Origin: Scatomorpha pullicola
GTDB lineage: Bacteria; Bacillota; Clostridia; Oscillospirales; Oscillospiraceae
Direction: 5' to 3'
Length of the DNA: 20,715 bases
Assembly: GCA_018716545.1 (NCBI GenBank)
Contig: DVJU01000205.1
Location: 1 to 20,715 of the forward strand
Shown: positions 1 through 9,700 of the stretch, one piece after another
Numbering within the stretch: the first letter of the stretch is position 1
Layout of the letters: each line of letters begins with the position of its first letter
Made by a program: the position numbers and the translations under genes
Notes under the pieces: generated by a model
Databases searched by the model: none
What the model was told of the DNA's origin: nothing
The model's input: the letters and a program-made list of their open reading frames with translations, nothing else

Positions 1-154
1 GAGCAAGGAACAGGCCTACGAGTGGCTTGCCTGCCTGATACAAGCGCCCATGTCCGAGGCGCACATCGGCTATCTCGGCGAGTACTACTGCCGGCGGGTC
101 GTTGACGCGAGCAGGACGATGCTCGCAAGCTACAAGGGGCGTGAGGCCTCATGA
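1..154 (+). CDS. Partial hypothetical protein, C-terminal end only
   Basis: An open frame enters from the left edge, read from base 2, and ends at TGA 152-154, leaving about 50 residues. I do not recognise the family. The visible part is mostly helical-looking and polar, with segments such as AYEWLACLIQAP and HIGYLGEYYCRRVV, and shows no membrane segment or motif. Its stop overlaps the start of the next gene in an ATGA junction, so the two genes are probably translated together. Because the next gene is a small phage-type sigma factor, this may be a gene of a prophage or integrative element, but that rests on context alone. Confidence 0.6.
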   Translation, partial: SKEQAYEWLACLIQAPMSEAHIGYLGEYYCRRVVDASRTMLASYKGREAS

Positions 155-684
155 CGCTCAACGATGCGCAGAGAAAACAGGTGGAGGAGAACATGGGCTT
201 GGTGGGCAAGGTCATAAAGGACAGGGTCCACGGCATGAACGGGCTCGGCATCTACACCTATGACGACCTGTTCCAGATAGGCTGCATAGGCCTCTGCAAG
301 GCCGCGGCGACGGACAAGGGCGGCTGCTTTTCAACCTACGCCTACCGGCTTATCTGGAACGAGATTTGTTCAGCGCTCATCTACGCCAACCGCCGCACGG
401 GCAAGGAGATTCCAACGGAGCCGGAGGTGATGAGTACATACGAAGCTGAAATCGTGCCGGAGCAGTCGGATAACACGCTCACTGCCCTGCTCGACGAAGC
501 CGAGCGCAGCGCCGCCGGCGTGACCGCGAAGGGCATCCGCGCCCTGCGCCTCATGGCCGACGGTTACACTGCACGCGAAATAGGCGAACAGATGGGCGCA
601 AGCGCGAACAACGTGACCGCCTGGGTGTCGCGCGCTAGACGGTATTTGCGAGAAATGCCGGAGTTGCGCGCGCTCATAGGATAA
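151..684 (+). CDS. Small sigma-70 family factor, phage/mobile-element type
   Basis: A 177-residue protein with the two core sigma domains. Residues about 12-82 match region 2, which binds core polymerase and the -10 element, including the motif DDLFQIGCIGLCKAA (38-52) and the following FSTYAYRLIWNEI. Residues about 125-168 form a region-4 helix-turn-helix with the recognisable YTAREIGEQMGASANNV. A linker of about 40 residues replaces region 3, and there is no region 1.1. Sigma-like proteins of this size are common in clostridial phages and integrative elements, where they switch on late or transfer genes. The start is the ATG inside the ATGA overlap with the upstream gene, with GAGG five bases before it. 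It uses ATA for isoleucine like its neighbours, so it does not look freshly acquired. The family assignment is firm; the phage or element role is inferred. Confidence 0.85.
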   Translation: MTLNDAQRKQVEENMGLVGKVIKDRVHGMNGLGIYTYDDLFQIGCIGLCKAAATDKGGCFSTYAYRLIWNEICSALIYANRRTGKEIPTEPEVMSTYEAEIVPEQSDNTLTALLDEAERSAAGVTAKGIRALRLMADGYTAREIGEQMGASANNVTAWVSRARRYLREMPELRALIG

Positions 685-687
685 ACA

Positions 688-714
688 GGCCTCCACGGGA
701 TACCCGTGGAGGCC
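688..714 (+). terminator. Intrinsic terminator after the sigma factor gene
   Basis: A perfect 12-bp inverted repeat (GGCCTCCACGGG and its complement) with a three-base ATA loop begins three bases after the stop codon. It is followed on the plus strand by ATCATTTTACTT. The stem is very stable and the downstream stretch is moderately T-rich, which fits rho-independent termination of the sigma gene. Confidence 0.8.
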
Positions 715-884
715 ATCATTTTACTTGAAAATAATACCAGAAAGCTTCAGGATTTAACAAACTTCATCGAAATAAGTATTAAGAATAATGGTTGGTAGAT
801 GTCGTTAAAAACACTTCAAGGTGATTGGACCCTCTTGAAATGTTGCGCAAAGTCATGGCACCAAACGTATTGACTATGTGCATT
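715..884. other. AT-rich intergenic spacer
   Basis: About 170 bases of clearly lower GC than either side, lying between two converging transcription units. I see no credible gene, tRNA or long repeat in it. The low GC continues into the last 60 or so bases of the peptidase gene ending at 885. It could mark an old junction between a mobile element on the left and the chromosome on the right, but no duplicated attachment site can be seen within this window. Confidence 0.5.
815..839 (-). terminator. Weak candidate terminator for the peptide operon
   Basis: On the minus strand TTCAAG pairs with CTTGAA, with one further G-C pair possible past a bulged A. It is followed by GTGTTTTTAACG. It lies about 46 bases past the stop of the last gene of the long minus-strand operon, where a terminator is expected. 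The stem is short and the T-run is only five bases, so confidence is low. Confidence 0.35.
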
Positions 885-2324
885 TTATAAACGTGCAATT
901 ACATACTTTAGATAGTTATAGACACGAATCGATGACTCAATATTTAGCCGTTCATTTGGCGTGTGCACGTTTTCTATGGTTGGGCCTAATGAAACGCAGT
1001 CGAGTCCAGGCATTTCGGCAACGAAGATGCCGCACTCTGCACCTGCATGGCTTATCCTGACGGCAGGCTCTACACCAAACAGCTCCTTCCACGCCATGAT
1101 GCACTCCGCACGCAGCGGGCTTCCGGGCACAAACTCCCACGCACCCGCTCCGCGGCAGCGCTCCACTGTGCCCCCTAGGGATTTCACGAGCGAGGCGAAG
1201 CGCAGGTTTATCCAGTCCTGCTGCGTAGCCACGGCACTGCGTATGCACGCCTCAGCGTATATACCGTCCGGTCCGACTCGCACGACGCCGAGGTTAGACG
1301 AGGTTTGTGGCATTCCAGCAATGTGCGAGCTGCGCTCTATGACTCCCTGAGGCACATTCAGAAGCAGGCAGATAAGCTTATCTGTCCCCGCGTCATCAAG
1401 CGTCTCTTTGGGAAGATCGATGCGCTCTGCGCGAAGATGCAGGCCCGGATCCGTAATGCCGTACTCGGCGTGGAATGTGCTCTCAAGGCTCGCAAGCGTG
1501 CCCGGTAGGTCAAACCCGGCGGCGCAAACCACGTCTGCCGTGGCATGATCCGCAATGGCGTTGTCAGCTTGTCCACACTCCAAGCGGGCACATCTCATCT
1601 CGGCAGAACATCTTAACTCCATGAGCACGCGGCCCATCAGCACGGGAGCTGCGGCGCGCCCCCGGTCTATGTCCACACCGGAGTGCCCGCCGGCAAGTCC
1701 GTCCAGTTCAATACGCCAGGAGTCCCCGTCCTGCTCCAAGGACGTGACTGGTATCCTGACCACCGCCTTGTTGCCTCCGGCGCACCCGGCGAAGAACTCG
1801 CCCTCCCTTTCCGCGTCGAGGTTGAGCATGCGTCTGGAGCCGAGACGGCTCTTGTCTAGACCGTACGCCCCTTCCATGCCCGTCTCCTCATCGACGGTAA
1901 ACACGCATACGAGCGGTGGGTGGACCGTGTCAGTATTATCTAGCAGTGCAAACATCATGGCCACCCCTATGCCATTGTCCGCACCGAGCGTAGTACCGTC
2001 TGCACGCAGCCAGTCCCCGTCAATTACGAGTTGCGGCGGCGTCACCGACATATCTATATTTTTGCCGCTTTGGGCAGCGCAGACCATATCAAGGTGCGCT
2101 TGGAGCATAATTGGTTCGCAGTTCTCTTTTCTGGGGCTTGCTGGCTTTGTTATAACCACGTTGCCCAGCGCGTCTCGCTCATATTGCAGTCCACGGACAG
2201 AGGCAAAATCTGCTGTAAGTTCCGATATGGCTTTAGTGTTCCCCGAGCCGCGCGGAACGGAAGAGATTTCAATAAACCAGCGGAACATCTCGTGCTCACG
2301 CAGGGACTCAAGCGTGTATTCCAT
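885..2324 (-). CDS. pepD: M20C aminoacyl-histidine dipeptidase (PepD-like)
   Basis: A 479-residue cytoplasmic zinc dipeptidase of family M20C, whose members cleave Xaa-His and other dipeptides, including beta-Ala-His. The di-zinc site is complete: HLD (H77, D79), GADNG (D116), the DEETG pair E146/E147, D170 in LNLD, GGHSG (H214) in the lid domain, and H454 in the late NVHTPNE motif. Length is normal for the family. The start is the ATG at 2322-2324, one base after the TGA of the upstream aminopeptidase and preceded by GGAG. An open frame extends upstream to 2588 but lies inside the neighbouring gene and is not needed. It is the last gene of the operon and probably completes degradation to free amino acids. 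Its final ~60 bases are unusually AT-rich. Confidence 0.92.
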   Translation of the reverse strand: MEYTLESLREHEMFRWFIEISSVPRGSGNTKAISELTADFASVRGLQYERDALGNVVITKPASPRKENCEPIMLQAHLDMVCAAQSGKNIDMSVTPPQLVIDGDWLRADGTTLGADNGIGVAMMFALLDNTDTVHPPLVCVFTVDEETGMEGAYGLDKSRLGSRRMLNLDAEREGEFFAGCAGGNKAVVRIPVTSLEQDGDSWRIELDGLAGGHSGVDIDRGRAAAPVLMGRVLMELRCSAEMRCARLECGQADNAIADHATADVVCAAGFDLPGTLASLESTFHAEYGITDPGLHLRAERIDLPKETLDDAGTDKLICLLLNVPQGVIERSSHIAGMPQTSSNLGVVRVGPDGIYAEACIRSAVATQQDWINLRFASLVKSLGGTVERCRGAGAWEFVPGSPLRAECIMAWKELFGVEPAVRISHAGAECGIFVAEMPGLDCVSLGPTIENVHTPNERLNIESSIRVYNYLKYVIARL

Positions 2325-2325
2325 G

Positions 2326-3456
2326 TCACATCTCCAGTTCCCGGCGCAGATTTTCCGGGTTGAGAGGCTGCAGCTCATCCGGCACGAAAAGGCCGTCGCA
2401 CTCGATGAGCGTGTCATCAAACCAGATCTCTGCCCCGCCGTACTCGCTCTGCATACGGTAAACCATGTCCCAGTGTATGCCGCTTTTGTTCCCGTTGCCG
2501 CAGCCCTCGTAGGAGTTGCCCGGCGTAAAGTGGAAGCTTCCCGCGGCCTTCTCGTCAAAGAGTATGTCCCCGACCACGCGGTCGACAAACGGGTTTGTGC
2601 CCATGGCGAACTCGCCTATATACCGCGCGCCCTCGTCCGTATCGAATATGGCTTCAAGCGCCGCGGCGTCGCCGCTCTCGCAGCGTATGTCCACGATGCG
2701 CCCGCGCTCAAAGCCCAGGCGCACGCCCTTGAACTCCATGCCGTTAAAGCGCACGGGGATGTTGTAGCGAATATAGCCCTCCACGCTTTCCAGAGCCGGC
2801 GCGGAGAACACTTCTCCCGCGGGTATGTTGCGCGTCCCGGAGCAGACCGAGACGCCGGCGCCGCACATTTCAAAGCGCAGGTCAACCCCTTCGCCCTTTA
2901 TGCGCACATTATGCGCCGAGCGCATCGCCTCAGCCAGCGGCTGCATACGGGCGCGGAAGCGGTCGTAGTCTATGCCGCAGCAGCTGTAGTAAAATTCCTC
3001 GAACTCGCGTGTCGGCATACCGGCATTCTGAGCCATCGATGCGTTCGGGATTCGCGTGACCAGCCAGCGGGTTTTGGGTATGCGCGTGCGGAAGTGCACC
3101 GGAGTCTCGTACTCCCGGCGGTAGAGGCTGGTTTTGTCCGCGGGGACGGCTGAGAGGTCGAAGCTGTTCGCGTTTGAGCGCAGTCCGATGTACACGTCCA
3201 TCTCGCGCATACGTGCCTCGTCCCACTCTGCGCGTTTTTTTACGGCCTCATCCCCGGCGCGCTCCAGCCACGCCGCTTGCAGGGAGTCCCATATCTGACT
3301 GTAGAACGGCACGCCTCCGGCGTCGTACACAGCTCGTATAACTTCGGCAGCGAGCGCATCCTCGCAGCCCGTCACCTCCACGAGCACCCGCTCGCCCGGC
3401 TGTACCGCGCAGCAGTGCTCAACGATCGTTTTTGCAAAGCTTTTGAGCCTGTCCAT
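2326..3456 (-). CDS. M29 family metallo-aminopeptidase
   Basis: A 376-residue aminopeptidase of family M29 (AmpS/PepS/aminopeptidase T group), a cytoplasmic enzyme that removes N-terminal residues and uses two metal ions. Visible family landmarks are PAGEVFSAP (E215), GEFAMGTNP (E282), FHFTPGNSYEG (H309) and the closing GIHWDMV (H328, D330), which together supply the metal ligands and catalytic glutamate. It is slightly shorter than the usual ~400-410 residues, with no motif missing. Its ATG shares one base with the TGA of the MATE gene (TGATG) and is preceded by GAGGAGG, an excellent ribosome-binding site placed inside the previous gene. One base separates its stop from the start of the M20C dipeptidase gene. 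The exact peptide preference cannot be read from sequence. Confidence 0.92.
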   Translation of the reverse strand: MDRLKSFAKTIVEHCCAVQPGERVLVEVTGCEDALAAEVIRAVYDAGGVPFYSQIWDSLQAAWLERAGDEAVKKRAEWDEARMREMDVYIGLRSNANSFDLSAVPADKTSLYRREYETPVHFRTRIPKTRWLVTRIPNASMAQNAGMPTREFEEFYYSCCGIDYDRFRARMQPLAEAMRSAHNVRIKGEGVDLRFEMCGAGVSVCSGTRNIPAGEVFSAPALESVEGYIRYNIPVRFNGMEFKGVRLGFERGRIVDIRCESGDAAALEAIFDTDEGARYIGEFAMGTNPFVDRVVGDILFDEKAAGSFHFTPGNSYEGCGNGNKSGIHWDMVYRMQSEYGGAEIWFDDTLIECDGLFVPDELQPLNPENLRRELEM

Positions 3457-4841
3457 CAGCCATCCTCCTCGCTGTGTATGCGTTTGAAGTTATCCAGCCA
3501 CTTCCCGCTTTTGAACCTGCGCGTATACGCGGTGCAGCGCGAGATGTGGTCAAGCCCCTGAGTGAGAACAATTGCCAAAGTCCCCCATCCTAGTACCACC
3601 CCCAGGAGCCAGGTGCCGCACACGCGCACGAACCAGGCCGATACCGTAGAGTAGTACATCGGGTATTTCGCGTCGCCGACGGCCTTGAATCCATTCGGGT
3701 ATATAAAGCACCCCGGCATAAAAGGTGAAAAGAGCGCGTATATAACCAGCATCCTGACCGCAAGGCGCACCGTCTCCGCGTCCCGGCTGAAAATCAGAGC
3801 CATCGGGAACGCCAGGACTATATGCGCAAGTCCCGTGAAGATTGCCACCGTATGCGCGCGGCCGTGAAGGTATTCGAGGCAATCGGCAAGTCCATTTACT
3901 CCCTCTCTTCCTGCGCAGCGGCCAACGACCGGCGTTGTCAAGTAGTTGATGCTCATAAAGGGTATGAGCATCACGTTGCTCGCAGAGTTGAACACCTGGT
4001 TCGCCGCGATTACCGTCGTGCCCATGCCCGCAACAAAGACCTGTATCACCAGCTTGGTGCCGTTGAACATGAAGTTCTCGATCGAACTCGGCAGGCCGAT
4101 AGAGGCAATGGAGCGCATGCGTGGCGTGGTGGTGGCGTCCAAGCGGAAACAGGGGCGCATGGCAAAGCCGCGGCGCGCGACCAGCGCCAGGGCTATGGCG
4201 GCGCCGCCCGCGACGGAAAACAGGTAGCTCATGGCGCTGCCGCGTATGCCCAGGCCGAGCTCGAAGGTCAGCAGTAGGTTCAGCAGTATGCTCAGCGCGT
4301 TTGTGGCAATGCTGACCGCCATGGGACGTCTCGTGTCGCCGCAGCTGCGCATGAATCCGCAGCACTGGAAATATATGAACCAAAGCGGCGGGGCCAGCGA
4401 GGTAAAACTGTAGTACGCGAGCGAGTTGGAGATAACCGCGTCGTCAGCCGCGCCGAACATCAGCTTAATCAGCGGTACGCGCAGGAAGAACAGCAGCAGC
4501 GCCGCCGCAAGGCTCAGCGCCGTCCCCAGCGCGAGCGCGTCCCCCGCGACGCGCCTTCCCTCCCGTGCGTTCCCCGCGCCCGCCGCCTGCGCGACGAGCG
4601 CGGTTCCGCCCATTGCAAAGAACTGCACGACTATCATCATGGTGTTGTTTATCGTGGACACCTGGCTGACGCCCGCCGTGGCCTCGCTGCCTATAAAGCC
4701 CATCACCACTATATTTATATTGTCTAGCAGCGTCGCCGCTACCTGCTCTATGAGCATCCCTGGCAGCATGGAGCGCATATCCCGCCGGACAAGTTCGTTT
4801 GCGCTCACCGGTGGAAAGAGCCAGTTTTTAAAGCGGCTCAT
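3456..4841 (-). CDS. MATE family efflux transporter (first copy)
   Basis: A 461-residue integral membrane protein with about twelve hydrophobic segments. It belongs to the MATE family of Na+- or H+-coupled exporters. Typical features include the N-terminal MLPGMLIEQVAATLLDNINI, a central FIYFQCCGFMRSCGDTRRPM and a late NGFKAVGDAKY repeat of the same theme, reflecting the two homologous halves. The ATG at 4839-4841 is preferred because it makes an ATGA overlap with the stop of the S9 peptidase gene and is preceded by GGCGGGGA. A longer frame starting at 4874 would only add basic residues inside that gene. It is embedded between peptidases in one operon, which suggests export of hydrolysis products or toxic peptide-derived compounds. 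This is inference: MATE substrates cannot be predicted from sequence. A paralogue lies at 16322-17704. Confidence 0.9.
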   Translation of the reverse strand: MSRFKNWLFPPVSANELVRRDMRSMLPGMLIEQVAATLLDNINIVVMGFIGSEATAGVSQVSTINNTMMIVVQFFAMGGTALVAQAAGAGNAREGRRVAGDALALGTALSLAAALLLFFLRVPLIKLMFGAADDAVISNSLAYYSFTSLAPPLWFIYFQCCGFMRSCGDTRRPMAVSIATNALSILLNLLLTFELGLGIRGSAMSYLFSVAGGAAIALALVARRGFAMRPCFRLDATTTPRMRSIASIGLPSSIENFMFNGTKLVIQVFVAGMGTTVIAANQVFNSASNVMLIPFMSINYLTTPVVGRCAGREGVNGLADCLEYLHGRAHTVAIFTGLAHIVLAFPMALIFSRDAETVRLAVRMLVIYALFSPFMPGCFIYPNGFKAVGDAKYPMYYSTVSAWFVRVCGTWLLGVVLGWGTLAIVLTQGLDHISRCTAYTRRFKSGKWLDNFKRIHSEEDG

Positions 4842-6736
4842 GCTCTGTCCCCGCCTAGCCACTGCCCGAACCACGCGAGCATGGCGTCTATGTCGTGCAG
4901 CAGCTGCGAAACGCTCCTGCCCCCGTGGTAGCAGTGCTTGTTCACCAGCATACGCGCAGGCACCCCGCGCTCCAGCAGCGCCACAAACATCTGCTCGGCC
5001 TGCTCCATGGGGCAGGCGCGGTCCAGCTCATGCTGTATGAACAGCGTCGGGGTGCTTACATTGGCGGCGTATTTGAGCGCGGACTGGTTCCAGACAAGCT
5101 CCGGGTTGTCCAGCGGCGTACCGCCGAGCACGAAGTCACCGTACCAGTTTTCCGAGCTTGTGGCGTGCATACTTATCCAGTTGCTGGCAGACATACGCGG
5201 TACGGCGGCGGCGAAGCGGTTCGTGTGGCCTATTATCCAGTTTGTCATTATGCCGCCGTAGCTCTGCCCCGTCACGCCGAGGCGTTTTTCGTCCAGCTGC
5301 GGGTATTTGGCGAGCACGGCGTCAGTGAACGCCATGATATCGCGGTAATCGCGCCCGCCGAGGTCGGCGCAGACGTTCAGGTAGTCGCGCCCGAAGCTTG
5401 TGGAACCGTGCGGGTTGCAGAAAAATACGAAGTAGCCCTCGGCGCACCAGCGCTGGTGCTCGGAGCTGAAGGTGTCGGTTATGTACCCGTGCGGCCCGCC
5501 GTGGATGTTGAGAATCCCGGGGTACTTCCCGTCCGGCGAGAAGCCGCGGGGCTTCATCACCCAGCCGCTGACCTCTCCCTCGCCGGTGCTCACCGTCAGC
5601 GGCTCGCACTCGGAAAAATCGCAGCTTTCCCAGAGCGGGTCGTTGAAGTGCGTAAGCTGCTCCACAGCGCCGTCTTTGAAATAGTACAGCTCGGCGAGGC
5701 GGTTGGGATACCAGCCGGTTAGCACTATCCCGTCGCCGCAGGGCAGCGCGCAGGTCGGGTTGAGTCCGCCGAGGTCTATATCCTCAAAGTTTGCGCCCGT
5801 GGTAAAACGCCCGAGCTTCATGCGCGCCCCGTCGGCGCGTATGAACAGCGTCTCTGCGCCGCCGCGGCGCACCGTGCCCGTCTCGAACTCCGGTTCGGCC
5901 TCAACGCGCAGGTCCCCGCCGTCGAAGCTCACGCTTTTCAGCCGTGTTTCAGCGAGATACGGACCCGGTTCTATTGCCCAGGCGGCGTACCAAAGCCTGC
6001 CCTCGTGCTCAAACATGGAGTAGACGTAACAGCTGTCGGAGCAGAGCATGATATTCTCGCCCGTGGCCCAGACGTGCTTATAAATGGCGACGCGCCCCCC
6101 GGCGTACCGGTCAAACTCCCAGCCCACAAAGCAAAAGCCGTCGTTCGTGAGGGCTATGTCGTCGCTGAAATAGGGCTGATACGTCTGCATCAGCGGCGGA
6201 GTCAGCCTCTCCAGCGCGCCGTCCGCGGGGTCGTAGACGAACAGGCTGCGGCGCTTGCGGTTGACGTAGCCCGCGCCGTTATCCATGAACGGGTACTCGT
6301 CAAAGTACATCCAGTCGGCCTGTTCACCCTCGCCGGGCGCGTTTGCGTCGGTCTCCGCGCGAACCATGAAGCGCCCGTCCGGCAGCGGCGAGCACTGCGC
6401 GAACGCGACCGGCACGCGCATATACTCAGATGCCTCGCCGCCGCGCACGTCGATGCAGTAGAGGATAGTCTCCTCTCCGGGCACCTCGCCGCCGCGCGCC
6501 CCGGGAAACAGGACGCGGTTTTCATCCAGCCAGAAGCCGCCGCCCTCTCGCCCTCCGGTTGTAAGGCGGTAAACGCGCCTGTCCGCTATGCCGCATACCC
6601 AGAGGTCGGTGAGGTATGCGTTCTTTTCAATGTCGTACCGCTGCACGCTGAAAAGGGCGCGCCCTCCCTCGGGGGAGAGCTTCAAGCCCTGTACGTTCCT
6701 GATTTTTTCGTAGTCTTTATTTGTAAACTTGTTCAT
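4838..6736 (-). CDS. S9 family serine peptidase (acylaminoacyl/dipeptidyl peptidase-like)
   Basis: A 632-residue prolyl-oligopeptidase-clan enzyme. The first ~390 residues look like a beta-propeller that restricts entry to short peptides; the last ~240 are an alpha/beta-hydrolase domain. The catalytic triad can be placed: S492 in GQSYGG, D572 in ELDRACP and H604 in CYHGGRS. NIHGGPHG (near residue 430) is the usual oxyanion-hole region. The first glycine of the common GGSYGG nucleophile motif is a glutamine-containing variant here (GQSYGG). There is no signal peptide, so it should act in the cytoplasm on imported peptides. Its ATG follows the TAA of the M14 gene by two bases, and the SD (GAGGTG) overlaps the end of that gene. 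Cleavage specificity (acylated, Xaa-Pro or other peptides) is unknown. Confidence 0.9.
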   Translation of the reverse strand: MNKFTNKDYEKIRNVQGLKLSPEGGRALFSVQRYDIEKNAYLTDLWVCGIADRRVYRLTTGGREGGGFWLDENRVLFPGARGGEVPGEETILYCIDVRGGEASEYMRVPVAFAQCSPLPDGRFMVRAETDANAPGEGEQADWMYFDEYPFMDNGAGYVNRKRRSLFVYDPADGALERLTPPLMQTYQPYFSDDIALTNDGFCFVGWEFDRYAGGRVAIYKHVWATGENIMLCSDSCYVYSMFEHEGRLWYAAWAIEPGPYLAETRLKSVSFDGGDLRVEAEPEFETGTVRRGGAETLFIRADGARMKLGRFTTGANFEDIDLGGLNPTCALPCGDGIVLTGWYPNRLAELYYFKDGAVEQLTHFNDPLWESCDFSECEPLTVSTGEGEVSGWVMKPRGFSPDGKYPGILNIHGGPHGYITDTFSSEHQRWCAEGYFVFFCNPHGSTSFGRDYLNVCADLGGRDYRDIMAFTDAVLAKYPQLDEKRLGVTGQSYGGIMTNWIIGHTNRFAAAVPRMSASNWISMHATSSENWYGDFVLGGTPLDNPELVWNQSALKYAANVSTPTLFIQHELDRACPMEQAEQMFVALLERGVPARMLVNKHCYHGGRSVSQLLHDIDAMLAWFGQWLGGDRA

Positions 6737-6738
6737 TT

Positions 6739-9700
6739 TTACACCTCAGGGGGCAAAATTGGACGTATTCTGACAAGTTCTACGCTCGCCGTGCCGCCGC
6801 AGCACAAAACTCTGTCGCGCATTACGCAGCGCGAGCGTGCCATGAAGTCCAGCCCGGCGAGCGTGTGCGCAAGGTGCGCCCGTGCGCAGTCGTCAAGCCA
6901 GGTGCCGTGAGCCGTTTCATCCGCGGCCTCGGCGGTGAACATCACGCTGAAGGTCCAGGGCCGGCTTATGCTCGGATATGGGTGCCGGTCGTCGTAGGGA
7001 GAGGGTATCCAATAGTTGAGCATCGCGCCGGAGCGCTCGCTCGCGTACAGCTCGTCTGTTCCGTTCCAGGAGTATTTCATAAACCGCTGCTCCAACTCGT
7101 CGTTGACTCCGCCAAAACCGGGCAGAAACTGCATGGCGCCATTTACATAACGCTTCCACGCTTCGGACAACACACGGTTTGAGGCGAAACGCCCGTCGTC
7201 TACGTGGTAGTAGAACGCGCAGAGCAGCGCCCTTGGCAGCCAAAGTCCGCGGTAGCCCCCCGGGGCGTCAAACACGCCCTCAATCTCGTGGTGAGGCACA
7301 CCGTGCAGGTCGATAAAGGCGTCCGGCAGGTACTTCTCGGCTATGTGCGTGAAGGCCATCGCCTCGGTCGTGAGCGGCTCCGGGTCAAAGTAGGCGGGCA
7401 TGAGATCGCCGCCGAGGCTGTTGGTGTAGCAGCACTGGTGCTGCCAGTTCGGGTGTACCTTCTGCAGTTCGTAGTGGAGCGCTGCACCGTCGGCGTTTTC
7501 CATAGGCACGACCACGATGTTTACGTCCTTGTATATCTCACGGTACCGGGGATTCGTCAGCAGCTCTTGCAGGAGGGCGAATGCGGCGTTCGTCGCCGAG
7601 ACTTCATTCGCGTGGTGCCTGCCGTTTATGTATAGCGTGGGCAGGAGCGACAGGCGCTTTGTGCGGGAGACATATCCGTCCCTGGGCCACGCCGGCTCAA
7701 CGGCCCAGACATTCCGCCCCTGCACGGTGGAAGCCGCGCGCCAAACGTTCAGCCCTGGCACATGCCGTAGCTGCGACACTATTCGCTCGCAGTCGTCGTA
7801 ACCTATAAGCTGGTCAGGCATGAGGTCTATGTCGTGAATGTCGAGCGGCTCGGGAGTGGCTGCTTCGGGTATCTCGCAGGAGTATTCCCCTCCTGCACAG
7901 CGCAGGCTGAGTTTCCCGTACGGGGAGAGCAGCCCAGCAAGCTCAGTGAAGCCCTCGCCCGTCAGCTCAGTGAGGGCGTGCACTACCTCGACGCAGGACT
8001 CTGGGGCGTCCAGGTTGAACTGAAGCCATAGCTTGCCGCCTTCAAAGGTTACACGGGTGCACTGGGCGTGCACCGAGCGCTTCGGAGAGCTGGTTTCGTT
8101 CGCGTACCGGTCGTAGATGCGTATTGCAAAGCGCGGCACGCCGTCGCGCGTGGTTATGAGCGGCAGCACCAGCCCCGGACAGGACAGGTCGCGCCCGGTG
8201 GCGCGCCCGGCCCGCATCAGACACATTTTCGCTGTCTGATTGAGACTGTCCTCCAGCGTTTCACCGCTGGATATGTGGTCGCAGCGTGTACTCAGTTCGC
8301 GCTCCACACCGCCCAAAGCGGCCTCTATCTCCGCCCGATGCCAAAAAGGCGCCGCGCCGGAGCTCGTTCTCCCGAGCAGCATGGGTAGAAGTTTGTCCTG
8401 GAATATATCCCAGAGCGTTTCGGCGTCTGTTTGCACCCTCTCGTCGAGCACCGCCTTGCCGTTTATCTCTACGCGTACGAAGCCGGTAGGCACGAGGGCG
8501 GTACCTGTCTCGGGTAGCGCATCCAGCGCGCGCCGCGCGTGTGAGCGGACAGAATACGCGTCCGCAAGCACCTGGTTTCCCAGCGCGTCGAACGCCACCG
8601 CCTCGTAGGAGTGAGGCAGAGCGGTTGCGCCCTCAAATGTGACTGCCTCGCGTCCAATGCCCATAACTGCGGCAGCGAGCTCGTCGGCGGGATACATCTC
8701 GCGCAGGCGCCGCGGAGGTTTCTCCGGCACGGGCACAAGTTCCAGACCATCCTCGTTGTATATGACGCCAGAGACGCCGGACGCATCGAAGCGCACTAGC
8801 ACGCGCGCCGCGCCCGCGTCCCTCGCGCGCGGGGCGAAGCTCTCCTCAAGCCAGCTCTGCCCCTGCTTGTAGGCGCAGATTATCTTGGCGTCGCAGCGCG
8901 CTCCCGTTGACTCCACGAGATAGGTAAACTTCTTTTCAATTCCACGGCGCACTTCCGCGCTCTGCCATAGCGCGCCGGTCAGCTCAACGCTGTCACCGGG
9001 GCAGATAAGCTCCAGTGCACGATTCAGCAGTGTCGCTGCGCGCTCTGTCTCACCCTCCGGTGCATACTCGTGGCTGAATGACAGCATAGGCTCGTTCATG
9101 GCGTGCAGCTCGCAGCTCGGAAAGCGCACGCGAAAGTGCTCTATATCTGCCGCAGCGCTCACGACGGCGCACTCAGGCTTGTCAGCGGCTATGTACGCCG
9201 CCTCGCCGTCCGGGTTTTTACCGCCGACAGCAGCGGCTATGTGACACGTTGTGTCCGCAAGGTCGTACGCGCCTACGGGGATGGAAAACTTCAACGCGAA
9301 CTCACGCATGAACTCGGCGAGAGCCTCTCCAGCGCCGTCTATGACTACACGGTGCCTGTCGCAGCAGCGCTCAAGCCGCAACTCCGGGGACACGTCATGC
9401 CCGGTGAACACGACCAGGTCGCCCTCGTCGGTGCCCGATACCAGCGGGTAGTCAATGCGCGTCAGCTCGCAGCCGAAGCGCATTGCAAGGCAACACGCGG
9501 CCTCGCAGATCGAACTATCAAGGCCGTTCGGGAAGTAGAAGCGCAGGTTGAAATGGTCGGGCAGGTCGTCTCCATCCCTGTCGGAGAGCGCCCATCCGGT
9601 GAGGAACAGGCGTTCCAGCCCTCCCTCGGGAGGATCCGGCGGCGGGACTATACGGTTGTCCGTGGCGCTGACGTAGCCGTCAGGCGGATCCGAGGCGCGC

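Noticed and set aside
2325..2588. N-terminal extension of the M20C dipeptidase
   Set aside because: The extension lies wholly inside the M29 gene, is Ser/Thr/Arg-rich and unlike the family; the ATG at 2322-2324 has a good SD and gives the normal length.
1555..3153. A 532-codon plus-strand open frame opposite the M29 and M20C genes
   Set aside because: It is antisense to two genes with complete catalytic motifs and encodes repetitive Ala/Arg/Ser-rich sequence without domains, a usual by-product of high GC content.
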